Below are positions 8,888-15,656 of a stretch of DNA of 45,977 nt, one piece after another. The number at the start of each line of letters is the position of its first letter. Within the stretch, counting starts at the first letter, position 1. The notes beneath the pieces were generated by a model. That model was not told the DNA's origin. It did no database searches and saw only the letters and a list, made by a program, of their open reading frames with translations. The DNA comes from Planctomycetia bacterium (GTDB lineage: Bacteria > Planctomycetota > Phycisphaerae > Phycisphaerales > SM1A02), in NCBI GenBank assembly GCA_005787685.1, contig SYAC01000028.1, positions 1-45,977 of the forward strand, read 5' to 3'. Made by a program: the position numbers and the translations under genes.

Positions 8888-9922
8888 TTAATTTGAAGTT
8901 GGCGCGGGGACTTCGCCGCGCAAAGTAATTAAGGCATCCTTCAGTTTTTCCAAAGCGTTATTTTGAATTTGACGCACACGTTCCTTGGTCACGCCAATCA
9001 TTTGTCCCACTTGCTCCAATGTTAATTGGACTTGTGGAGCGACGCCGTCTAAACCAAATCGATGCAGAATGACCTTCTGCTCAATGTCAGTGAGTTGGGC
9101 GCTGTTGCGGGTAAAGATGGAACGCACTTCCGCGGCGGAGTCCTTTTCATTCTCGGCGCGCACAACCTCTAGGTGATTTGACTTCTCAAATTGGGGATCA
9201 AACTCGCCAGGAAAGCGTTGCTTGTATTTTTGCAATTTAATGCCAAAACGGCTGAAAGCCTTCAAAATTGCTCGGCAGCCATAGGTGCTGAATTTAAAGC
9301 CACGACCGCAGTCAAATTTATCCACGGCGCGCATGAGCGCCATATTGCCTTCGCCAATCAGGTCGGCAAAATCGCTCTCGCCCAGTGGCACGCGCTTGGC
9401 CATGGCAAGAACTAGGGCTAGATTAATTTCCGCGATTTGGCCGCGGAACCCTTTGGCCATGCGGTGCCAGCGCAAAATTTCGCGGGCTTGCTCGGTGGTG
9501 GGGGTTTTATTGTTCAGCTCTTCTTGCAATTGTCGCACTCGAAATCGAGCGAAGTTGTATTGCAGAAAAATCACACGCTCTTGTGCGGCGGTTAACAGAA
9601 CGGAATCGGATTTCTTGGCTTTGCGCTCTACTTGCTTTCCGCCGGTGCTGTTGGCCATCAATGGGCGGTACCAACTCACATCAGCGAAGCGAATAGCCAC
9701 AGGCGTTTCATAAATATTTTTTTCAGCGCCTGGCTTGCGAAATTCAGGTGAGTCCATGTAGTCCATTGGCTCACTCATTATTTCGCGCATCAGTTCTTCC
9801 TCTACGCCCGTCAAAGCCACAGTCGCCAAAACGGGCTTGGAAAAGTCACGACGAACCGCTGGGCGATTTCGTTGGCGCATTCGATCAAGCGGAGAATTTT
9901 TCCCAATCATTGAGTGGAGCAA
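8888..9922 (-). CDS. divergent sigma-70 family RNA polymerase sigma factor
   Basis: A 344-residue protein with a good ribosome-binding site (AAAGGA seven bases before the ATG). Residues about 110-225 match sigma region 2, with an insert: QERVIFLQYNFARFRV, NLALVLAMAKRV, DFADLIGEGNMALMRAVDKFD and GFKFSTYGCRAILKAF. Residues about 275-332 match region 4.1/4.2 (LTDIEQKVILHRFGLDG, then LTLEQVGQMIGVTKERVRQIQNNALEKLK). In region 2.4 the usual WWIRQ is replaced by GCRAILKA, and the 45 residues between regions 2 and 4 do not look like region 3. The N-terminal 105 residues are basic and unrecognised. It is a promoter-selecting subunit, probably an alternative sigma, but not the housekeeping RpoD. Confidence 0.85.
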   Translation of the reverse strand: MLHSMIGKNSPLDRMRQRNRPAVRRDFSKPVLATVALTGVEEELMREIMSEPMDYMDSPEFRKPGAEKNIYETPVAIRFADVSWYRPLMANSTGGKQVERKAKKSDSVLLTAAQERVIFLQYNFARFRVRQLQEELNNKTPTTEQAREILRWHRMAKGFRGQIAEINLALVLAMAKRVPLGESDFADLIGEGNMALMRAVDKFDCGRGFKFSTYGCRAILKAFSRFGIKLQKYKQRFPGEFDPQFEKSNHLEVVRAENEKDSAAEVRSIFTRNSAQLTDIEQKVILHRFGLDGVAPQVQLTLEQVGQMIGVTKERVRQIQNNALEKLKDALITLRGEVPAPTSN

Positions 9923-10145
9923 TGTGGTTTCCTTTGGTCAGAGGCGATTATGCGTTGTGTTGACTGTAAAATTCTTGCCTTGCAACAAAACGCTTAAGAA
10001 TGAACTATGTGACTGTTCATCAAATAGGGTGGGGATAGTTTCAAAAATAATTAAAATTATGAGGTATGGATCAAATTAAATAAACACGACCAATTTTAAG
10101 CAGTAAATTGGACATACAGTAAGTTATAAGACTTAATATTGCTAA

Positions 10146-10616
10146 CTACTCAGGCTTGCTGCCTGTGGAATCGTAGACATAACCGTCGCCTACCCGCGTG
10201 TATTCCAGAATTTCGCCAGATTTGAAAAACAGGCCTAATTCACGGGTTGCCGCTTCGGGACTGTCCGACCCGTGTATCAAGTTGTAACTGTTGGAAACGC
10301 CAAAGTCGCCCCGAATGGTGCCAGCGGCGGCTTTACTGCCAAAGGTTGCGCCCATCATGGAGCGGCAAATGGTGATTGCGCCAATTCCACGCACAGCCAT
10401 GGTAAGCACGGGGTTGCCAGTCATGAAACGAACAAGACCAGGGTAAAAAGGTTTGGAAGCATGATCTTTGTAGTGTTCGGCGGCAAGTTCCTGTGAAATG
10501 CGCATGAGTTTGCAGCCCACAATTTGCAGGCCTTTGTCCTCAAAGCGGGTCAGGATTCGACCCATGAGATTGCGTTGCACGGCGTCTGGTTTCAAGATGA
10601 TCAGTGTTGTTTCCAT
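10146..10616 (-). CDS. ndk: nucleoside diphosphate kinase
   Basis: A 156-residue cytoplasmic enzyme that transfers the gamma phosphate of ATP to other (d)NDPs through a phospho-histidine. The family hallmarks are present: TLIILKPDAVQRN at the start, KPFYPGLVRFMTGNPV, and the active-site NLIHGSDSPEAATRE with the catalytic His at residue 115. Family length is about 140-150, so it is complete with a slightly longer C-terminus. A ribosome-binding site AAAGGA lies five bases before the ATG. It lies upstream of the sigma-factor gene on the same strand but 223 bases away, so cotranscription is uncertain. Confidence 0.96.
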   Translation of the reverse strand: METTLIILKPDAVQRNLMGRILTRFEDKGLQIVGCKLMRISQELAAEHYKDHASKPFYPGLVRFMTGNPVLTMAVRGIGAITICRSMMGATFGSKAAAGTIRGDFGVSNSYNLIHGSDSPEAATRELGLFFKSGEILEYTRVGDGYVYDSTGSKPE

Positions 10617-10773
10617 GTGAGTCCTTTGTGGTTGAGGTTGTTGGGCAACAAATGGTAGCGAAATTGTTGGACTTATAGAAGTTTCAAATGCGTGATTTCA
10701 AAGAAAATGCGTTGAAGAATGCCCTGGCGAGCCGAAGAAACGGTACTTTCATCCTTTCGTAACGAAATTGAAT

Positions 10774-10786
10774 AGGAGTCAGCATG
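10774..10786 (+). promoter_or_regulatory. ribosome-binding site and start of top6B
   Basis: AGGAG at 10774-10778 lies five bases before the ATG at 10784. This favours that start over the second in-frame ATG at 10808, which has no such site. Confidence 0.7.
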
Positions 10787-12922
10787 GTTGGCAAGGACGC
10801 CGCATTGATGAGTAAGCCGCAACCCAAGTCACGTAAATCACGCACGCCTAAGAGCGTTCAAAATTCAAGCGGCGCGACTTCCGAGCGCAAAGGCAAGAAC
10901 CGAGGTTCCACGGCCGAGGAAATGGGATCGCGCCAACGCGACATTTCCGTAAGTGAATTTTTTGCCAAGAACAGGCATTTGCTGGGCTTTGATAATCCGC
11001 GCAAGGCGTTATTGACCACGGTCAAAGAGGCAGTGGATAACAGTTTGGACGCTTGCGAAGAGGGTGGAATTCTTCCAGAACTTGCAGTGATCATCGAGGA
11101 TTTGCAGCCTGATCGGCCCGCAACAAGCAAGAGTTCGCGCTACCGCATCACGGTGGTAGACAACGGTCCCGGCATTGTGCGCAAGCAAATCGAGAATATT
11201 TTTGGGCGGCTTTTATATGGATCCAAGTTTCATCGATTGAAGATGAGCCGAGGTCAGCAGGGCATAGGCATTAGCGCGGCGGGCATGTATGGATTGATCA
11301 CCACCGGCAAGCCCATGCAGATTGTCACCAAGATTCGCTCAAGCGACGCGGCGCACCGCATTGAGTTGGCCATGAACACAAAAACAAATCGCGCCGAAGT
11401 GACGGCCGACGCTGAGACAAAAGATTTTCCGCCAACTCGCTTGCGCGATGTGACGGCGGGCTCGCGCTCGCTCGCGGCCACGGACGGTTTTTTAAGTGCG
11501 AAAATATTTCCCACTGGAACAAGTGTTTCCATTGAGCTTGAAGGTCGCTATCAAAAGGGCCGTGGTTCAGTTGATGAGTTTCTAGAACTCACCGGCATCG
11601 CCAACCCGCACGCTCGCATTACTTACGTTCCGCCGTCGCGAGAGAGCGGCGGGGATGATGAGGAACTTCTGCCCGCTGATTCCGTGGCCACGGCCGTGGA
11701 CGCTGGCGAGGTGAAAGTTGAAGTCACTTCCGAGCACCATGGCGTGATTATGTATCCGCGCGCGGTGAATGAATTGCCCCCAGAAACACGCGAAATTCAG
11801 CCGCATCCCAAGGGCGTGGAGTTGGGCACGCTCCTGCAAATGTTGAAGGAATACGAAGCCGCGGAGAAGGGCTCGTTGTACAAATTTCTGCAAGATCAAT
11901 TTTGTCGCGTGTCCGCTAGCACCGCGGGAGCTTTGTGTGAGGCCGCGGGTGCTACCAGTCGCACACGCGCTGGCGATATTGAGCCGCAGCAGGCGGAAAA
12001 ATTATTCGCCGCGTTTCAAGAAGCCAAGTTGGGACCGCCACCCGTTGATTGTTTGGCACCCATTGGTGTGCGTCAATTATTGGCGGGCATGCTCAAAGGT
12101 GTGCGCGCCGAATTTTACGCGGCCAGCAGCCGCGAGCCCGAAATTTATCGCGGGCGGCCCTTTCAAATTGAAGCGGCCATCGCCTTTGGTGGCGAGTTGC
12201 CAACAGAAGAATCAAGCCGCGTGATTCGCTTCGCCAACCGCGTGCCACTTTTGTTTCAACAAAGCGCGTGCTCCAGTTTCAAGGCCGTGGCAGAAACTGG
12301 CTGGAAAAACTATGGTTTAATCCAGCCGCGTGGTAGCACACCAACCGGACCGCTTGTCATTTTAATTCACATGGCAAGCGTGTGGGTTCCGTTCACCAGC
12401 GAGTCCAAGGAAGCCATCGCCGACTACGACGAAATTCGGAAGGAGATGAAGTTGGCGCTGATGGAGTGCGGGCGCAAACTTGGAAGCTATTTGCGTAAGC
12501 GCCTGAAGATGCGTCGCGAGGGCGAGCGCCGCGATATTTTTGAGCGCTACATTGGTGAGGTCTCCAAGTCGCTCAACCACATCCATGGTGCCGACACGCG
12601 CAAGGTGTACGACGCGTTGCTGGCACAGGCCAAGAAGCGCACGCGTCAAGCCGATCAAGTGCTGAACGAGGATGGCAAAGTGGTCAAGGCGGAGGATCCG
12701 TCCGATCAAGAGGGCGTGTTGGTTGTGGCCGACGCCATTCCTGCGTTGGCGCAAAGCGATCGCAGCGAGGTGAAAGACTCGCATTTGGAAGCTAAAAAAC
12801 CCTTCCAAACCGCAAGTGTGGGCAAGAAGCCAAAACGCAATAAGACGGCCGACAACGCCAATGTGAAGCCAAAAAAATCTAAGCGTGATGATGATTCCCC
12901 AACGCTCTTTGAAGCGGATTGA
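10784..12922 (+). CDS. top6B: DNA topoisomerase VI subunit B
   Basis: A 712-residue GHKL-type ATPase subunit of the type IIB topoisomerase. The Bergerat fold motifs are visible: N-box TTVKEAVDNSLDACEE (E82, N86), G1 box VVDNGPGI (126-130 region) and G2/lid RGQQGIGISAAGMYGLITTGKP (157-175). This is followed by the H2TH/transducer regions (for example PFQIEAAIAFGG, FANRVPLLFQQ, CSSFKAV) up to about residue 610. Relative to archaeal subunits (about 530-600 residues) it has a basic Ser/Lys-rich N-terminal extension of about 50 residues and a Lys/Asp-rich C-terminal tail of about 70 residues. With subunit A it should pass one duplex through another and relax or decatenate DNA. The A gene follows 11 bases later. 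The enzyme is mainly archaeal and plant; its presence here is unusual. Confidence 0.93.
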   Translation: MVGKDAALMSKPQPKSRKSRTPKSVQNSSGATSERKGKNRGSTAEEMGSRQRDISVSEFFAKNRHLLGFDNPRKALLTTVKEAVDNSLDACEEGGILPELAVIIEDLQPDRPATSKSSRYRITVVDNGPGIVRKQIENIFGRLLYGSKFHRLKMSRGQQGIGISAAGMYGLITTGKPMQIVTKIRSSDAAHRIELAMNTKTNRAEVTADAETKDFPPTRLRDVTAGSRSLAATDGFLSAKIFPTGTSVSIELEGRYQKGRGSVDEFLELTGIANPHARITYVPPSRESGGDDEELLPADSVATAVDAGEVKVEVTSEHHGVIMYPRAVNELPPETREIQPHPKGVELGTLLQMLKEYEAAEKGSLYKFLQDQFCRVSASTAGALCEAAGATSRTRAGDIEPQQAEKLFAAFQEAKLGPPPVDCLAPIGVRQLLAGMLKGVRAEFYAASSREPEIYRGRPFQIEAAIAFGGELPTEESSRVIRFANRVPLLFQQSACSSFKAVAETGWKNYGLIQPRGSTPTGPLVILIHMASVWVPFTSESKEAIADYDEIRKEMKLALMECGRKLGSYLRKRLKMRREGERRDIFERYIGEVSKSLNHIHGADTRKVYDALLAQAKKRTRQADQVLNEDGKVVKAEDPSDQEGVLVVADAIPALAQSDRSEVKDSHLEAKKPFQTASVGKKPKRNKTADNANVKPKKSKRDDDSPTLFEAD

Positions 12923-12933
12923 ATAGAGTTCCT

Positions 12934-14061
12934 ATGGCCAAGAAAATAACCAAACAAGTTTCCACCAAAGCCCGCGATGTCAACACGCAGAAAAAGATTT
13001 ATGTGCTTGCGGAGAGCGTAACCAAGGCCGCGCTGGGTGGCAAAGAGCCCATCGTGAGCGTTCCTACTCGTTCGCGCAGCAACACTATTTGGAACAAGAA
13101 GCGCGGCATTCTTGAAATGGGGAACGCCACGCAAGATCGCCAGTTGTTTAATTTGAATCAGGCGAAAATTTTCATGCAAACGCTCCTGCATTCAGGTTCC
13201 ATTAAGGATTTAATCGAGGCCGACAAGACGCTGAGCTTGCGCGGTATGTTTTACAAGGGCCTGCACACGGTGGCCGGCACCAAGGAAAAAACATTCGTTG
13301 ATCAGACTGAGTCCGACGGAATTCTGGAGGATCTGGAAGTTTCACTGACCGCGTTGCGCGAGGAACTTCACATTTTTGCCAAGAAAGCCGGCAGTATTGT
13401 GGGCAATATCACCTTGGTTGATTCCGGCGATGAGATTGATTGCCGCCGCATGGGTTCCGGCGGCTACGCCATTCCCAGCATTGTGGAACCCGATGTGATT
13501 CAGTTTAAAAAGTGTGAAGCCAAATTTATTTTGCATGTGGAAAAGAACACCGTTTGGAGTCGCTTCAATGAGGACCGCTTTTGGGAGAAGCACAATTGCA
13601 TTTTGACCGAGGGTGGCGGACAACCTCCGCGCGGCGTGCGCCGATTGCTGCGCCGCATGCATGAGGAATTAAAGTTGCCCGTGTATTGTTTGCTTGATTG
13701 CGATCCGTGGGGGCATTACATCTACAGCGTGATTAAACAAGGCTCTATTTCGTTGGCGTTTGAAAGTCAGCGGCTTGCAATTCCAGAGGCCAAGTTTCTG
13801 GGCATTCGCGCCAAGGATTACAAGGCGTGCGGCCTCAGCGATGATGTGCAGATTGCGCTGAATGACAATGACATCAAGCGCGCCAAGGAAATCGCCGCAT
13901 ATCCATGGTTTGAAGGGCACAAGCTTTGGCAAAAGGAAATTGAAGGTTTGCTGACCAACGGATTCAAGATGGAAGTGGAGTCCTTGATCACCAAGGATAT
14001 TTCCTATGTGACGGAGGAATATGTTCCGCAACGCTTGAAGGCCAAAGATTGGTTAGAGTGA
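12934..14061 (+). CDS. top6A: DNA topoisomerase VI subunit A (Spo11-like)
   Basis: A 375-residue DNA-cleaving subunit. I place the start at the ATG at 12934 (11 bases after top6B); a TTG at 12919 would overlap top6B. The winged-helix CAP domain carries LSLRGMFYKGLHT, where Tyr107 sits at the position of the catalytic tyrosine that bonds to the 5' DNA end. The TOPRIM domain shows HVEKNTVW (Glu203) and LLDCDPWGHYIYSV (Asp255, Asp257), the acidic triad that binds magnesium. Archaeal subunits are about 360-390 residues, so this is full length with the catalytic residues intact. It forms an A2B2 enzyme with the preceding gene product. The end overlaps the convergent histidine kinase gene by 9 bases. 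Confidence 0.93.
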   Translation: MAKKITKQVSTKARDVNTQKKIYVLAESVTKAALGGKEPIVSVPTRSRSNTIWNKKRGILEMGNATQDRQLFNLNQAKIFMQTLLHSGSIKDLIEADKTLSLRGMFYKGLHTVAGTKEKTFVDQTESDGILEDLEVSLTALREELHIFAKKAGSIVGNITLVDSGDEIDCRRMGSGGYAIPSIVEPDVIQFKKCEAKFILHVEKNTVWSRFNEDRFWEKHNCILTEGGGQPPRGVRRLLRRMHEELKLPVYCLLDCDPWGHYIYSVIKQGSISLAFESQRLAIPEAKFLGIRAKDYKACGLSDDVQIALNDNDIKRAKEIAAYPWFEGHKLWQKEIEGLLTNGFKMEVESLITKDISYVTEEYVPQRLKAKDWLE

Positions 14062-14910
14062 CTTTAAGGGTAGAAATAGTGAAAAGCATGTGCCCTTGGT
14101 GGCGTCGCTGAAGACCTCAATGCGGCCGCCGTGCTCCTCCACAATGCGGCGCGTGGTCGCTAGGCCAAGACCGCTGCCGCCCGGTTTGGTGCTGGCGTAG
14201 GGTCTAAAAATAGTCGCAAGGCGCTCGGCATCTATGCCTGGGCCAGAGTCAATCACATCAATTCGATAGCCATGGTCATGCGACTTATCGGCGGGAACGG
14301 CTTCAATGCGTAGCAGTAACTCGCCGCGGCTTTGGCCCACGGCGGCTTGTCCATCGGGGCTCATGGCTTGCACCGCGTTGATGATTAAATTAAGAATGGC
14401 TTGCTTGAGCAAGCCGGGGTCGACATTGCATATGGCGGCGGTGGCAGGATTGTCGATGCGCATCAGCACGCCCGCGCGATCGGCTTGAGGATGGAAAAAA
14501 TCCGCAAGCTCTTGCACAAGTTCGCGTAGGTCGCGCGGCTGCGGATCAAGTTTCATTCGCCCCGCGAAGCGCAGGAAGTCGCTTAAAATATCTTTCAAGC
14601 GACTGGACTCGCGCGCCAACGCGTCGGCGCGCTTGATGGCTGTGGCGCGAACGGGTTCCGGCAAATCGGAGTCAAGCACTTCTTCGCGCAGCAGTTGCGC
14701 ATTGAGCGTGAGCGTTGAAAGTGGATTTTTAATTTCGTGGGCCAGTCCGCTGGTCATGTTTCCCAATTCCGCCAATCGCTCGGCGGATTGGGCGCGTCGT
14801 TCAGCGGCAAGCGCGCGCGCGGCGCGTCGCCGCAATGAATCAGCTGCCGCAAGGCCAGCCAGCACTGCGCCAATCACGGCACCAACTAAAAATGAGGGTA
14901 GCGAATTCAT
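14053..14910 (-). CDS. sensor histidine kinase (orphan)
   Basis: About 285 residues from the ATG at 14910; a longer frame to 15003 would run through the terminator of the cold-shock gene, so the shorter start is preferred. There is one N-terminal membrane helix (LVGAVIGAVLAGLAAADSL), then a short helical linker and the HisKA domain with SGLAHEIKNPLSTLTLNAQLL (phospho-accepting His). The HATPase_c domain has N-box NLIINAVQAM, G1 DSGPGID, F-box FRPYAST and G2 GSGLGLATTRRIVEEHGG. There is no sensory PAS or HAMP domain and no neighbouring response regulator, so its partner is unknown. The kinase-only layout resembles NtrB-like soluble kinases tethered to the membrane. Confidence 0.88.
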   Translation of the reverse strand: MNSLPSFLVGAVIGAVLAGLAAADSLRRRAARALAAERRAQSAERLAELGNMTSGLAHEIKNPLSTLTLNAQLLREEVLDSDLPEPVRATAIKRADALARESSRLKDILSDFLRFAGRMKLDPQPRDLRELVQELADFFHPQADRAGVLMRIDNPATAAICNVDPGLLKQAILNLIINAVQAMSPDGQAAVGQSRGELLLRIEAVPADKSHDHGYRIDVIDSGPGIDAERLATIFRPYASTKPGGSGLGLATTRRIVEEHGGRIEVFSDATKGTCFSLFLPLKSL

Positions 14911-14976
14911 TCTGAGATACCAATATCTGAAATGGAAATCAATAAAACAGAAGCGCGCGAAGTGCCGATCTGTGCC

Positions 14977-15010
14977 AAAGAAAAACCCGCCGATCGAAAG
15001 CAAGGCGGGT
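14977..15010 (-). terminator. intrinsic terminator of the cold-shock gene
   Basis: On the minus strand a GC-rich stem (ACCCGCC 15010-15004 pairing with GGCGGGT 14991-14985) with a 12-base loop is followed by TTTTTCTTT. It lies about 70 bases after the cold-shock gene stop and just upstream of the histidine kinase start. Confidence 0.85.
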
Positions 15011-15080
15011 GTTCATAATTCAAAAGTTTAAAAAAAGAAAAAATGATGCGTTGAAACCAAATCACATATGTGTGTGCGAC

Positions 15081-15341
15081 TTATACGGCCGGAGTAGAAT
15101 TTAGAGTTGGAGTGCGGTTTGATTGCACTTTGGTGGCGGACCAGCCTTTGGCGCCTTTGGTGGCGGAATAGATGACCGCTTCACCATCGCGCAAGGTTCG
15201 AAAGCCAGCTTCTTGCTCAATGGTTGAAAAGTGAACAAATATATCTTCACCCTGAGGTCCAACAACAAAACCGAAGCCCTTGCGCGGATCAAACCACTTC
15301 ACGGTTCCTTGTACATTGAAAAATTCAGTTTCATTACTCAT
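15081..15341 (-). CDS. cold-shock domain protein
   Basis: An 86-residue single-stranded nucleic-acid-binding protein of the CspA family. The CSD fold is marked by GTVKWFDPRKGFGFVVG (RNP1 KGFGFV) and EDIFVHFSTIE (RNP2 DIFVHF), followed by GEAVIYSATKGAKGWSATKVQ. It has a short N-terminal addition and a Thr/Pro-rich tail of about 12 residues. GGAG is visible ten bases before the ATG. The gene is monocistronic, bounded downstream by an intrinsic terminator. It probably acts as an RNA chaperone; whether it is cold-induced cannot be told from the sequence. Confidence 0.94.
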   Translation of the reverse strand: MSNETEFFNVQGTVKWFDPRKGFGFVVGPQGEDIFVHFSTIEQEAGFRTLRDGEAVIYSATKGAKGWSATKVQSNRTPTLNSTPAV

Positions 15342-15596
15342 TGTCTTTTATCTCCATAAAGTAATACAGTTACGCCAAACATTGTTGTATTGTGTGATCA
15401 ATTTGGTACTTATGCAAGGGAAATTTTCAAAACATTCGTAAGTAATTTGTCCTTAGGGTATTTTGGCGCAAGACTCGCTCTAGGCGCAGGAGAGGCATGC
15501 CTTTTGCTCGTGTTTCTCTGACAAATTGATTGATTTAACATTTGCGGACCACTTTGGAATGGAAATGAAGGTCTCATTTTAACCTTTTGATGGCAT
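15342..15596. other. intergenic region between pnp terminator and cold-shock gene
   Basis: This gap holds the 5' region and presumably the promoter of the cold-shock gene on the minus strand. I see no convincing -35/-10 pair and no conserved structured element. A 76-codon open frame here (15410-15640, minus) has no recognisable features, runs through the pnp terminator and is not called. Confidence 0.6.
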
Positions 15597-15628
15597 AAAA
15601 ATACCCGCCCAATGGAATGGGCGGGTAT
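15597..15628 (-). terminator. intrinsic terminator of the rpsO-pnp operon
   Basis: On the minus strand the 10-base stem ATACCCGCCC / GGGCGGGTAT (15628-15619 with 15610-15601) has an 8-base loop and is followed by a T-rich run. It begins about 28 bases after the pnp stop. Confidence 0.9.
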
Positions 15629-15656
15629 GAAAAGTCCCAAATAAATGCCCGCGGAG

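Noticed and set aside
14053..14061. Histidine kinase as part of a topoisomerase VI operon
   Set aside because: It is on the opposite strand and only overlaps tail to tail, so it is not cotranscribed.
15410..15640. 76-codon open frame between pnp and the cold-shock gene
   Set aside because: It runs through the pnp terminator hairpin and shows no domain or ribosome-binding site.
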